In this document: one piece after another, positions 22,013-33,675 of the stretch | How the letters are laid out: every line of letters starts with the position of its first letter | How positions within the stretch are numbered: position 1 is the first letter of the stretch | Origin: Tieghemiomyces parasiticus | Taxonomy: Eukaryota; Kickxellomycota; Dimargaritomycetes; Dimargaritales; Dimargaritaceae | Direction of reading: 5' to 3' | Assembly (NCBI GenBank): GCA_027575765.1 | Contig: JANBPT010000118.1 | Span: 1-64,000, forward strand | DNA length: 64,000 nucleotides | Translations under genes and position numbers: made by a program | The notes under the pieces: generated by a model | Seen by the model: the letters and a program-made list of their open reading frames with translations, nothing else | Told to the model about the DNA's origin: nothing | The model's database searches: none

Positions 22013-22570
22013 GTATTTTGCAGAGGAGTTTGCATAGCAGCAGATTTATAGTTGCGCCTGCTGAGATGGGAATTGTGTGGTACCCACTCGCCAACTGTGC
22101 GGCTTGTGTGACGCGTTGTTTGCAGGGGCTGTGGCCAACCAGTATGCGACATCGCATTTTGCGCCAGAACCAGTGGATCCTGCGTTGCGCCTGTTGCTGT
22201 TAATGTCGCTGACCCCAGGTCCTCGAGCTGCATCGACAGGGCCAAGGTAGACGCTACTTGCCATACCAGCCTAGGTCAATGCCATTGATGGCTGGGCAGA
22301 GAAGCTTCATCTAAGAAATGGATAGAATAACTGCTGCCTGCTGTGAGACAACGTACCAATAGGCTCGACCTTTTACCATCCTGCTAACATTTCTCACTTT
22401 GCCGTAGGTTCATCAACGCAAACGCATCCGCAAACGGTTCTGCTCGTTAAACGCACAGTTTGCCTCCATTGAAACGCAAATTCACGGGATACGCGCCGCA
22501 ATTGCTACACCCTGGTGGCGTGCTATCCATCATCGCATGGCGCAAACCCATTTGCAAGTTATAGTATGCT
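22013..22570 (-). mobile_element. MITE-like repeat, copy A
   Basis: About 560 bp, almost identical in inverse orientation to 39004-39580. The ends are related inverted repeats: on the plus strand the left end reads TTTTGCAGAGGAGTTTGC and the right end GCAAACCCATTTGCAAG. The end near 22.4-22.5 kb is rich in TTTGCG/CGCAAA hexamers, as expected for subterminal transposase-binding sites. It encodes no transposase; the longest open frames (60-83 codons) are not protein-like. A non-autonomous DNA transposon is the simplest reading. I could not find a target-site duplication. Confidence 0.65.
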
Positions 22571-23425
22571 CTCGGTTACTAACACATGCTATGAATATTT
22601 ATAGTCGCTGTGTCAGTCATCATGCTATAGTGCTGAGCGCTACCTAATGTACACGCTGAACAGCTTTGGGACCCAGTCTCCGTGACAGTCAAAACATTAT
22701 TGGTGGCAACACACACCTGTGGACACTTAAATACCACATAGACTAAACATACACCGGTTCACCTCATGTCGAGTTGTGTCAATTAATCCAAGTGATGTGG
22801 GCCTGAAGGAGAGTGATAAATCAAGGGTGCCAGCCTACCATCATATCGGCAGGCGGATTCTATGATGCAATACACCCTAGTCTGTCACGAACTATCTTCA
22901 CCGCTCCTTACTATTGCATTTTAAGGTTACCTGGTGGGTGCACCAGTTCACACCGGCACTGTAGTTGATGGGGTGCTAGGTGGCTGGGCGGCAGGAGGAT
23001 CATGCCAAGTTCAAGACACGTTTCGACCAGCCCTTCGAGAGGAAACTCCGTCTCAGGAGGGGGGAGGGCAACGAAATGGTGGCAGTGTCTCGAGGTGGAA
23101 CCTCGGGTGACACCGCAAAATTAGCCTCGCAGTTCGGGGGGGGGGCTACAGGGGGGAAATAGCGAATGTGAGTTAACGTGGCGAGATGGAGACCCGTCGA
23201 TAGGTCACGCCGGCCGCCATGGCCCACCCGCACCGAGTCGCCGCCCGTTGACGGGTACCCATCCCTGCCACTTCCCTTCCCACCAGCGATCCCTTTACGG
23301 CTCTGACCAGCCGCTCTTGTTTCCCCCACTACATTTCACTACCCACCGTCATTTGGGCCCTTCTTCCACTAGCACCTGTAGCACTCCCAGCCCTCTAACC
23401 CAAATTGAGTCCGCAGCTTATCACC
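22571..23425. other. Intergenic region upstream of the PAC1-like gene
   Basis: No coding exon seen. The last 200 nt are C/T-rich and probably form promoter and leader of the gene starting at 23426. Confidence 0.5.
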
Positions 23426-24804
23426 ATGGACTTTCTCTACGAACATGAACAGGCCACCCGCTACACGGACTCTGACTCGGAGTTCGAGTCCACATCCGAG
23501 ACAAGCCCTGATCCTTCCACCCCGCGGCGTCCTCGGAACCCGCCTTTGGCCGACCGTGGGGCCAGCACCACGGTGTTCCGCGCGTCTCCGCTGTGGCAGA
23601 GCCGTTCGTCCACCAGTGGGCTAGACGCTCTAGTGGTGGCGGTGGGCCCCGACGCGTGCGACGTCCTACGTCGCCGCCTGGCGGAGCCCCTGGTACCGCT
23701 GGCCATCGCTATCCCTTTCACTGGTGCCAAGGTAGGTCGGCTGGGCGAGCCAACATTTCCCTCTCCTCCGCGCGGAGGTTGACGACGTGGTCCTTCTTGG
23801 CCAACTCCCTCGCGCTGTATACTCACACCTGTTGGATAATCCTTGGCTTTAACCCCACCCTAATGTTAACGAATTCCCCCGCAGGCCACGCGGCCGCACG
23901 GCAGCGCCGTTAAGGCTAACCCCTACTTCATCCTCGCCCAGGCCGATAACCCCGGTACAGGCTATGTCCTCCTGGCCGATGAGCTGGATCTACTTAGTCT
24001 GCACAGCTGGGGTCACACCATCCTTAAACACATGACACCGACCCGGTAAGTTGGATGCCCTTTCCCAACCCTGTTGGTCAATTGCTCTTGGACTGGAGCG
24101 GGCATTAGCCCGATGACCTCCTTCAAGCCGGTCGTCAGCCTTGCGCCATACGGGTTGTGACATCCGCCGTTCAAAACACGCAGGCGCCTTAACCATCCAC
24201 TAACCACCACTGCCATTCTCATCCACTCATCCCCAATAAATAATGCAGCGTATTCATCCTGCAATCCCTCACCGTTTTGCAACGGGAGTCCCTCATCGAA
24301 GGCATCATGCATCGGCAGTATACCGACGATGGGGCTGAAGTTGAGGCCCTTCGGTACCTCAAGTCGCCTGGAGCGCCCCAGGTAAGGACTACTCGGGCCT
24401 GACTGAAACCACAGCAGGCGAAGGCTAACTTCGAACCCATTTGAGTTACTAAGGACTAGCCTTGGCAAATAGTTAACCTCACATGGCGATCCATTCTTGG
24501 CAACCTGAACACCCTTCCTTCTCCGTTTCAGCTACCAGACGCTCGCGAATTGGGCGCTCACGATAATTTGATGGTCCAAGGTGCGGGAGCGGCGCTGCTG
24601 ACACTCTGCGCTGCGACCTCTGTCCCAGCCTATCTCATTGTCGATCCGCAATCGCAGCACACCACCACCCCGTGGGTTGACCTACTTGCAACCCAACTCT
24701 CTGGGGTCAGGCTCACCTCCTCGGCCCTGGCATCTAAACGACAGCGCACACAGTACAGCACTGGCCCGCCAGCCGCGGGCCCTGCCTCCTCGCTCTACTC
24801 GTAG
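23426..24804 (+). CDS. Probable proteasome assembly chaperone 1 (PSMG1/PAC1-like)
   Basis: Four exons, 23426-23731, 23885-24045, 24249-24381, 24532-24804, in phase; 290 residues (human PSMG1 has 288). The N-terminus is acidic and Ser-rich. Then a Rossmann-like strand DALVVAVGPDACDVL, the strand/loop NPYFILAQAD and YVLLADE, RVFILQSLTVLQRESLI, and near the end the conserved-looking MVQGAGAALLTLCAATSV followed by VPAYLIVD. This order matches PAC1 proteins, which pair with PAC2 to build the proteasome alpha ring. The assignment rests on remembered pattern and size, not on an alignment. It is convergent with the BRCT gene. Confidence 0.6.
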
Positions 24805-24888
24805 TTGACATCTCCGATTATTAACCCGCTTCGCTAACGTGTGTACATTTAGGGGTGACCCCCATCTGCTTGTGGGCGATGCTATCCC

Positions 24889-24894
24889 AATAAA
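24889..24894 (+). terminator. Probable polyadenylation signal of the PAC1-like gene
   Basis: AATAAA 85 nt after the stop codon. Confidence 0.5.
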
Positions 24895-25206
24895 ATTCAC
24901 CTGCACCGCAATAGTGGCATCGTGGGAAATGGATACTTTGTAATTCCCCATGTTAAAACGAGCTCGAAAGTACATTGGAAAGGAGGGTACCGCTTGGAAG
25001 AGGGCGGCGGCGAACAATGATTCACCAAGGAAAAGCTGCAATGTTTGATAGCGACTAAAGGATAATAATAATCATTGAAAAGGGAATAGACGGTCACAAC
25101 CCTTCAGCAAGATTTTGATGGCAGGGTCAAAATCCCGAGACACAGACGGAACGAAAACGCTTCGAGGGAAGTACGGATTGCGGTCTAAACCTCTAGCCTT
25201 GCCGCA

Positions 25207-27521
25207 TCACGACTGGACGCCGCGTACATTGCTACCCGGGATCATGGTAACCCAACTCTCCCAGGTCAGGTCGGCAGCCGTGTAGCGCGTCTCGTCTGTG
25301 GCGCCCTTCAAGGCGTGATCTGCCCCCTCGGGCTTGTCGACCAACTGGCCAAGGCCCACGCCGACTGTCAGGTCGGTGAACTGGTGAAACGCGTCGTTCC
25401 CACGTGCTTGGCATTCGGCGGTAAAGGACGGGGCCACATAGAAGGTTTTGCCAGCGAAGGGCTGCGCCAGGTGCCGTACCCCACCATACTCGGCCTCGGG
25501 CAGGAAGCGACCCGCTGCCCCTGAAGCTTCCAGCCAGCAGCCGTCGGGGATTACCCAGCGCCCGGCCAGGGCGGCTGCGAAAGTCTTAAAGGTCCGGGTG
25601 CCCCCAGCGGCGCAAATCAGATGGGTAAAAGAGGTGCCCTCGGCAACCACCTGCCCGCCCAGCTGGCGCACCAGATCGACAAGGCGGCCCTGGCTCTGGC
25701 GACTGTGAGGACTAGGAGCCTCGCTCGTGAAGCCGGTGAAAGCGATGCGCATTACGGCGGCGGCCGGGCGGCGATAGGGCGCCGGCCGGCTCGAATAAAC
25801 AGAGGCCCGGGAGGAAGAGATGCCGGCACGGCGCAATGGGTCCGCCCGGGTAACGGATGCTGGGTGTACGAACGGGGAATTCTCCACGGGGACCGGCGGC
25901 GGAGCCATGGGGAACGGCGGGGACGATGGACCAACCGCCGACGGGGTTCGGCGGGCCGCACTATACGTCGAGGACGGGGCGTCCCACGGCGTCACGGGCG
26001 GGGGCATCATCGAGCGGCCAGTCCCGTCACCCATCCGGGACCGCGCGGCGGCACGTCGGTTTCGCATCATGGAGGTAACGGAAGCTACCGAGGGTGCAGG
26101 GCCCCCGGCCAGCGAACCGCACACCGATACGGCGTCGCTTGCACCGTGGTGGGCAACTGTCCGTTGCTCCAGTTCAGACTGCAACCGCTGGACCTCGACC
26201 GCCGCGCGGCTCTTGTCCTCCAGGGCGGTGCTGAGCGTCTTCTGTAGGGCCATAACCTTTTCCTGCCAAAACTCAACCTTGCCCTCCAGCTCCCGCCGCG
26301 TCTCCCCCTGGGTCTCAGCAGCCTCATGAGCCCGGTCGGCACGCGCCTCGGCCTCACGGAGACGCTGCCGAGTCTGGTCATGGGCGGTCCGCTCGGCAGT
26401 TAGGGCAGCCTCCAACTTGTCGGTGTTGGCAGCGTGAGTGCGAGCAGTGGCATCGAACTGGCGCTTGAGTGCGGCGTGGTCAGTCCGGAGTTGCGCCAGA
26501 CAGTCGTCATTGGTCCGGGCGAGATCAACTTGATGAGCCAGCGCCTGTTCTTTTTCGGCCAGCCGGGCATGGTCCTGCTCCCGCTGGTGGCGCAGCTGAT
26601 TGACCTGGTTCTCCAGGTCGGCCGCTTCCTCATTGAGCTCCCCGCACAGGGCTTCGAGGCGGCGCAGGTAGCGGGTGGCAGTCTGGCCCAGGCTCTCCAG
26701 GCTCGTACGCTGCAATTCCAGCAATTGAGCTTTGTGGTCGGCGAATTTGGTCCGGAAGCGGATCGAATGGGGGTCTTCACATACGCTGGAGCGATCACTA
26801 TCGGCATCGAGGGCGTCTGGGTCCAGAGCGGGTCCCGGCACGGGTAGTTCCGATCCACGGTGAGCCGGATCGCGAGCGGGGCGGTCGGCAGTTGAAGCGG
26901 CCGGAGGGTCGAGGATCGCCTCACGCACTGTTGCCCAGCGGCCCTCCAGCCGCTCGTGGACCTGGCGCAGATCCTGGTAAGCCCCCGACCACTTCTCGCC
27001 GACCCGCACCAGCTCAGCCAGCTGGTCGTGCAGACGCTGCGGACTGACCGTGTCCCCAGCTTTCGATCCCTTCGAAAGCGGGGAATGATTCGGGGTGACT
27101 GGGGCCCCGGGCGCCAACGTAGTCAACGGGTCGGTGGCATCGAGGGTCCGTTGCAGCTGGCGGGCGTAGCGTAGACAGTCCTCAAGTAGACTCGACTCCA
27201 TCACGACACTCGCGCGGTGCGAGTCCGTTAGGGTCCGGTCGGTACCACTGGGTGTGGTCAGGACATTACTACCAGCGGCGGGCCACTCTCCGAAAGGATC
27301 GTCGACTGGCAGCAGGATAAGTACGGGGGTAGTAGTAGTACAGTACACAGGACGGGGGGGGGGGTAAATAAGGCCGGCTGAGATATTGTTGAAGGCTGCA
27401 CATCGAGTCAGGGGAAGAGCGTAGGTACAGATACTTGGGCGGGATCCATCCGCAGCAGGTACTTACCGGCAAAGACACCAAGGTCCTGCGAGTCCTGGAG
27501 CGAGTTTTCGTTGGTGGCCAT
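25207..27521 (-). CDS. Coiled-coil protein with C-terminal BRCT domains
   Basis: Two exons: 27467-27521 (MATNENSLQDSQDLGVFA) and 25207-27305, joined in phase 1 (G|TC = Val) to give DDPFGEWPAAG; 717 residues. After a disordered N-terminus, residues of about 190-400 form a long coiled coil with many Leu heptads, Glu, Arg and Gln. A Pro/Ser/Arg-rich linker follows. From about residue 525 a BRCT domain is clear: MRIAFTGF, LVDLVRQLGGQVVAEGTSFTHLI, and WVIPDGCWLEAS with the diagnostic Trp. A second, more diverged BRCT-like unit (FAGKTFYVAP...) ends the protein. A tandem C-terminal BRCT usually binds phosphoserine on DNA-damage or cell-cycle partners. The specific family is not recognised. Confidence 0.72.
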
Positions 27522-28433
27522 CGTGAGTGTTGACGAGGGCGTAAAGCGCTAAGTAAGGAAAACGTAGATGGATTGGGAGACAATGGTAGGATGGCGGGCG
27601 GAGTGGAGAAGAAAGGGTTTACGATGGAACTAGTGGCCGGGAGGACACGAACGAAAGGGTAAACAGACCACCGAACTTTGCGCTGCTGCGGCAGCTACGA
27701 ATAGTGGGGAGCAAGCGGAGGCAAGGAGGAGAGAAACGAAGGTTAGGTGCGGGCGAGCTGTGAGGTCAACGGGGAGTTTAAATGTAGTTGCCGCAGCACC
27801 ACCTGGGGGTACACGGCCAGAGACGCTGAACCGCAGCCACCGTATTGCGGGGGGAGCGGGGCGGGAGGGGGCCTTATGGGATGATATTTCGCTGGGTACA
27901 TAGAAGAAGGGTAATTCTGCCTTACATACGCCCCTCAGTCCCCGCGGGGTTCTGGGCATTACTTGGTCGTTGCTATCCCACTGCGGTAGTGAAGGCGGTA
28001 CTTCAGGGAGGCAAATATATGGTCTAGCTGCACAGCTACCTCTCCCTAACCACGTCGCTGATGGGTAGTCTTAGCCAGTCCACTGGCCAATCGCTGCGGA
28101 AATACCTGTCTTGCTAACCTGCTAACCATTCATCCAGCGTGGAGCTCAAACATAAGGTGCCGTTCTTTCTACGGCTTAGTTAAGAGCGCCCCCGGGAGGG
28201 GGGGGGGGGTGCAGTCTACGCGAGCGCAACGTTCGTCCATAGGGGCAGCTACGCCTGTAAGCAAGATCAAGTCTGCCGTTTACCACCCGTCATCGACACC
28301 GTCGATTTGGGCATCCCCCGGTTACAGGTCGACTAACAGGGATTCAATCGGCGGGTTTATTGGCTCAAGACGAAGATCAAGAAGTGACAAGGGTAACGGA
28401 TTATAAGCGCATACTATACCTCAAGGCCCAAGG
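27522..28433. other. Intergenic region between the BRCT and CCCH genes
   Basis: Promoter side of the BRCT gene and 3' flank of the CCCH gene. Includes a G10-type homopolymer run near 28200. No supported gene. Confidence 0.5.
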
Positions 28434-29646
28434 CTACGGTCGGACGTGGGAGTAAGGGCATTGGTCACCCTGGCGGCAGTATCCCCGCTCGGCAAAGAAG
28501 CGGCATGTTTCGAGCTTGAGGTCGTGTGAGAAGGGGCATAAGTTACCTTTGCCGCAGCTGTTGGTTTTAGCATACCGACAGAGGACTGTACTGAGTTTCG
28601 AAGGGGCGGGGGCCGGATGGGGCGGGGCACGGTTGAGTGGGCCTGAGGGGGGTGTTGGTCGCGGGGACGGGGCAGGGGCTTGTTGTAAACGCAGGCGGGG
28701 GTCGACTGGAGCGGAGGTTTGGACCGGCGTGGGGGTTGAGGCGGCCGGGGGAGCTGCTGGGGAATCAGACAGTACCGTGGAGGACAAATTTATGGGGGCT
28801 GTAGGGGCGGCAGGCAAGGAGCCAGGCGGAACGGCACCGCTTCCCGCCAAGCTGTTAGTAAGGGCTGCCAAGAGGGCCAAGTCGCTGGTAAGCCCCGGTA
28901 GCAGGCTCGCCAGCGGAGCATCCTGGCCTGTGGTCGGAGCGGCCGTGGATTCCGCCGCTGCCGTCTTCGGCATCGTCGCGGACGGCCCGGCCCCCGCGTT
29001 AGCGAGCATCTCTTCACGCTGGAGCTTCCGGCGCTTGTTTCTCTTGGCCTGTTTCTTGGCCTTCTTTTGAATGGCACCGGCTGAGCCTCCCACCGACTTG
29101 GGATCGGGTCGATGGGCCTGAACATAGCGGTTAAATCAATGGCCGTGGGCCAAGTGGGGGGGGCGAGGAGGATAATTGATAAAATGGACGAGTGGGTTAG
29201 GGTCTGGATTTGCTAATAAAGTGGAGAAAGTAGTGGACTGTCAGTGGTGGGTAGGGCTCGCTGGGGTGATCCGGCATAGGCAAGGTCTACTTACCGGCTC
29301 CCGTTTTAGCACTTTCTTCTCCTGTTTCTGGTACTGGTTAAGCAGGGCGCTAAAGTCATCATCGGCTGCGGCGGCCGCGGCCGGGCGCGCGTGGATGGTG
29401 GGCCTATCGTAGTCGACTTTCTTTCCCTAGTATGAATAAGATTTGATTAAAACAGCCAGGGCGACAGCGGATGATACCGTGTATAGCAAAAGTTAGTCCG
29501 CATGGCAGGAAGGTAACCACGTTATACACGGTGCGCGCGTAGGCGGTGAACGGGCCATTGCACCAGCCTCGATACAGCGGCCACCCAGTGGGGAAGGATG
29601 CTTGGAGTGATGTCGTTAGGCCGAGCGGTGGGGATGCACGTACCAT
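28434..29646 (-). CDS. CCCH-type zinc-finger protein (two fingers)
   Basis: Exons on the minus strand: 28434-29117 and 29295-29426, with a proposed start exon consisting only of the ATG at 29644-29646 followed by GTACGT; the join gives MGKKVDYDRPTIHARP and 272 residues. Residues 2-45 include DDDFSALLNQYQKQEKK. Next is a Lys/Arg patch (KKAKKQAKRNKRRK), likely nuclear localising, then an Ala/Pro/Ser-rich linker. The C-terminus has CRYAKTNSCGKGNLCPFSH (C-x7-C-x5-C-x3-H) and CRFFAERGYCRQGDQCPYSH (C-x8-C-x5-C-x3-H). Tandem CCCH fingers bind single-stranded RNA. The layout is reminiscent of ZC3H-type nuclear RNA factors. The two downstream exons are solid; the start exon is inferred. Confidence 0.75.
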
Positions 29647-31099
29647 ACTGACTTTGGCCAAAGTGGCGTGACAAATGTGCTGGTCCCGGCGAAGGGATTC
29701 TCCGTAATCGTGACGGAATCGCACTGGTCGCAGAAGGAAATCTCGCTAAGCAGTTGCGAAATCCGGAAGCGATGCACCGGCTAGAGCAACTGTGCCAATT
29801 GAAGATATTTTCAAGTGAGTTTACACGATGCAGTGTACAAACCAACAAATGCCCAAGAGATGACCGAGTCTTTCTTTTTCGAGATTGTAATTCGAACTGA
29901 CTTCAAAGTTAAACGATGTCCTAATGAGACGTGAGGGGTCCGTGTCTGAGAGTTCAGCGTAGGCAGACACGGAAAATACCTGGTGAGTAGTATGGGGCAG
30001 GTCACGCCCACAAGCCCCACAAGGAGAGAAAGAGAAAGAGCGGGGGGCACATAACGCAAAGCCAGGCAAAAGCCGGGATGTAGACCGGTATGAGAGGGTG
30101 CACCAGCCCCCCCCCCCTGTGCCCAGCCGGATAGTGCAGTCCGGCCGGTAGGATTACAATGCCTTGTCCTGGTATAGTAGATAGAGCTGTGACTTATCAA
30201 CCAAGACGGTCTATTTGGGAAACTGGCACGCTCGCATGGAGAGGTAGGCCTATTCTAGGTCGTGCCGACACTTGGTGGTTATAAAAGCCCATGGTTAAAT
30301 TCCTCCCCAGGTATGACGTGGAATGGATCTATAGCCCCGCAATAGCAAGCTCTCTCGAAGGCACAGGGGGGGGGTGCGGTACCGCCAGTACTAGGCCGTC
30401 AAGCTCCCGAGATAAAGAGCCGAGGGTCTGACGAAGCCATTCACTGCTCATAGAGGCGGATGGCACGGTATGCGGCAGTTTGTACCTTGGTCTTAACTTT
30501 GGGATTGGTAGCAGCCTTACGCTCTACCCTTTATGGCCCTCTATTCACAGCCTAATGCGTTAGCGCGAAACCCGGCTGGGCCTTGCGCCGAGTTTTAGCG
30601 CTCCTTTCGCCACGGGAAAGTGTGTGGCAGGAGCATTACCTATAGATACTCATCCTTCCTGCAACTTCGCCACCACCCATCCATTGCTACATGTCCTTTC
30701 ATGACCGTGGCAAGCAGTCTAATCGTTAGCTGTACCCTCTCGCTACCCTCTACCGGTCCCCGTTCAACCTCTCCAACCATCCATCAACCACTAAAGACCC
30801 CCGATATTCCCCACTCCTCTCCGCCCGCCCGTCAAGCGCTGGGAGGACCCCCACTGACGCGTGCCATAGGCAGAAAAAAAAAAGGTGCCGACCCGCCGCT
30901 GTGAAGTGCTCTGGTTTCGCGACAAGGCGGTTCCTATCCCGCATAGACAAAGTACCCAGCTTGCCGCTAGACCGCTCTAGACGGCGTCCACCCACCCGGG
31001 ATCCTCTGCCGGACGTGCTAGTCAAAAACCACGCTGCGCATACCCTGCCCTAGTGCGGTACACTCTTCTCGTTCCCTTCGCCTGCCTATTCACCCTTAC
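29647..31099. other. Divergent upstream region of the CCCH and RNF220-like genes
   Basis: 1.45 kb without a supported exon. The half near 30.6-31.1 kb is pyrimidine-rich and probably the leader of the RNF220-like gene. No tRNA seen. Confidence 0.5.
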
Positions 31100-32374
31100 A
31101 TGTTGCGCATGGTTGCCATGGCCGATCCCAACCCGTGTCGTGACGTTCTCGAATCGCACCCTACTTCGTCCCCAGGGCCCAAGGACAGGTCCATAATCGT
31201 GGCACTGCCCTACCAATCCCTGGCCGCCGAGCCAGCTATCGATAGACTGCCGTCCCCCCATGTGGGCGTCGCTGACCTACTGTCTACTGACGACACAGAC
31301 AGGCCAGTGCCAATGCTCACCACCGTCGCTGTGGTCACGGAGACCGCATCGCCAGCCGCCGCCGTCGCCACCATGGGGACTACCTCACCCGCCACCATGA
31401 CCGATAGCCAACCAAGCACACCAACTACCCGGCCTTCACGCCCACCGCGTCGTGCTACGAAGCGGGTCAGCGAGGGCTCTGAGCCGGAACGTCGCAAAAG
31501 CCTGCGTCAGCGTCCTTCGCCCCGGCCAACGGTGCCCTCGCCATCGGTCCCCGCCCCGCGCGTCTCGCGCCCTCGAGACCGATCACGGGGAAGCTCCGCA
31601 CGCACATCCACGGCCTCAACCCCGTCCACCACAACACTCCAGACCGGTGCCGCTGCCCAGACCTGTTTCATTTGCGGCCAGGATCTGGGCACTGACCTGG
31701 CCGATGTGAACGCACACATCGATTCCTGCCTCCAGGGCTCGGCGGCCGTCACACCGACCCCATCAGTGTCTGCAGCGCCGTTCATCGAGTACACCTGGGC
31801 CGGTGAGACCCGAGTACGTGCCTCAGCGCTGGTCGAGGGTGGCGCCGGGGCCATGGCGGCGGGTCCCGTTGTTACGATGCGTAAGCAACAGGACCAGGAT
31901 GGTGATCTAGATATCGACGCCGAGGACATCCCGTCGTACGGGGATGCCCAGTACACTGACCGGGACGTCCAGCGTGCTGTCCGCGAAAGGTCTCGGGCCC
32001 GGCCCGTGTCCTCTCCCGCTACCCCTGCCGGTCCGCAATTTGAATTCTACCCTCAGCCGCCGACCCTGGAGACCCGTCCAGCGGAGGCAGACGTCGCACC
32101 GTCTGCGCCGGCTGCGAGCGCTACCGCGCTGCCGGCGGATGTGCAGCTGTTGATCGATTCTTTGAAAGCCCAGGTGCGTGAGCAGCGGTCACTGGCCCAG
32201 TCCACGCCGACCTGCCTCATCTGCATGGACCCGTACACCGACCCGCTCACCTCCACCGCGTGCTGGCATGTGCACTGCGAACAGTGCTGGCTGCACACCC
32301 TGGCCACCAAGAAGCTCTGCCCGCAGTGCCAGGTTATCACCCAGCCGGCCGACCTACGCCGCATCTACCTATGA
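31100..32374 (+). CDS. RNF220-like RING-type E3 ubiquitin ligase
   Basis: A 424-residue single-exon protein; ATGs at 31100 and 31118 are both possible starts. The first 180 residues are disordered (Thr/Ser/Pro and Arg-rich). Residues of about 188-212 hold a C-x2-C...H-x3-C zinc unit (CFICGQDLG...HIDSC). The family block EYTWAGETRVRASALVEGG follows shortly after. The RING starts at residue 372: CLICMDPYTDPLTSTACWHVHC...C...CPQC, ending PADLRRIYL. The C-terminus is nearly that of animal RNF220, which ubiquitinates nuclear targets. Residues are present for both zinc sites. Confidence 0.85.
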   Translation: MLRMVAMADPNPCRDVLESHPTSSPGPKDRSIIVALPYQSLAAEPAIDRLPSPHVGVADLLSTDDTDRPVPMLTTVAVVTETASPAAAVATMGTTSPATMTDSQPSTPTTRPSRPPRRATKRVSEGSEPERRKSLRQRPSPRPTVPSPSVPAPRVSRPRDRSRGSSARTSTASTPSTTTLQTGAAAQTCFICGQDLGTDLADVNAHIDSCLQGSAAVTPTPSVSAAPFIEYTWAGETRVRASALVEGGAGAMAAGPVVTMRKQQDQDGDLDIDAEDIPSYGDAQYTDRDVQRAVRERSRARPVSSPATPAGPQFEFYPQPPTLETRPAEADVAPSAPAASATALPADVQLLIDSLKAQVREQRSLAQSTPTCLICMDPYTDPLTSTACWHVHCEQCWLHTLATKKLCPQCQVITQPADLRRIYL

Positions 32375-32639
32375 TTCCCGTCGTTTTGTATTTTTACCAG
32401 ATTTTCCACTCTCTTGGGTTCGCGCCATTTTCCCACCCCCTCCTCCTAATCATCCTTGTAAACCTATAGACCCTTGTTCATAATCGATTGTCAAACTAAC
32501 GAGTTATTTTAATGCATACATTGGCAAAGATGAAGGGACGGGCAATGGTTAATGGCTAGAGGCAAGCGTACGCTGCACTCTGACCGGAAAACCAACGACG
32601 AATAGTACAAGTACAGGAAAGCTCGGATTCCGCAATCGT

Positions 32640-33458
32640 TCATTCCCGGTCGAGGAGTTTCTGGACGGCGGTACTCCTTCAAATGGTTGGATGAAATTCC
32701 GGAGGGAACAGTTGCGCGTAGGACAGACGAAGAGGTGTGTATACATATTGGTCAGGTATGGGTTAGCGGTTAATATAGAGAAGGTCGGTAGCCGTAGACC
32801 TGAACGTGCCGCTTGTCACAGAGTTTCCAGGGCCATCCGCTTACCTTTGAACCAGCTGTCCGGCCACGGCTTCCAGGTGGGCCAGGGCCTGGGCTAGATC
32901 ATCCTCCCGGTCGGCGTTGCCCGGCGTGAAAGGCCGGGTGGCCGAATGGGCCCCGTCATCCATACTCGACTCCGCCGCGGGGTCTACTGTGAACATCCCG
33001 CGTAACAGTAGGGTACGGCCGGGCCGTTTCGTACGGGCAGCAGCCTCCAAATTATATAGGGACCGCGAGAAATCGGCCATATCGTCGCGGGCCCCCGTTA
33101 CGCTTGGAAGGGAGGGAGGAGCCAGGCCAGAGCCCAAATTGAGGTCGGCTGAGCGGCTCACGACGGAGTTGCGTCCTGCAGGCGTTCGTGTCGGCAAGGG
33201 CGGGCGGGTTGAGGCCCCGGCCTGGTATTCCCACCCGGAGAGCTGAAAATGGCTGGCGAGGGACCGGAAATGCTCGATAGTAGCGCCGTCCTCGCCAAGG
33301 TACAATTCAACAGCTGTAACGGAATCGTCGAGCGGGAGCGGGTACACCGGGTCTGGGTCATCGGCGAATTGGTAATGGACCACCGGGTAGTAAAAGGTCT
33401 GGTCTACGGCATCTTGGACGAGCACCAGGTTAGGTAATGGGTCTGGGGAAGTGGGCAT
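32640..33458 (-). CDS. Unknown 216-residue protein, two exons
   Basis: Exons 32845-33458 and 32640-32676; the join (AG|G = Arg, phase 2) extends the C-terminus to VQRSTAVQKLLDRE. Without the splice the frame would stop inside the GTAAGC donor itself. The N-terminal 80 residues look folded: LPNLVLVQDAVDQTFYYPVV, HYQFADDP, VTAVELYLGEDGATIEHF and FQLSGWEY suggest a small beta-rich domain. The middle is Pro/Ser/Arg-rich and disordered; the end is a helix. The domain pattern (YYPVVHYQFxDDP) looks conserved, but I cannot name the family. It is convergent with the RNF220-like gene. Confidence 0.65.
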
Positions 33459-33675
33459 GGCGAAGGGTCAATCGTGCCACCTAGGTAAGGATAATTCAGT
33501 TGTTGAGGGGAAATGTTCAAGATGGGTATCGGTAACCGACGACGTGTATAGGCGGGTGGGCGGTCCTGTGTACGTCACAGGGGAGGGGGTGGTTTTCAGG
33601 GCCAGTCGGCCTATACCACCTCACCGCTGGAGAAATACACCTGCCTTTCCCAGCATCGGTCTGGCCGTCGGAGGG

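Noticed and set aside
22018..22264. Short ORFs shared by both repeat copies (60-83 codons)
   Set aside because: They recur only because the DNA is repeated; the peptides are not transposase-like and overlap in several frames.
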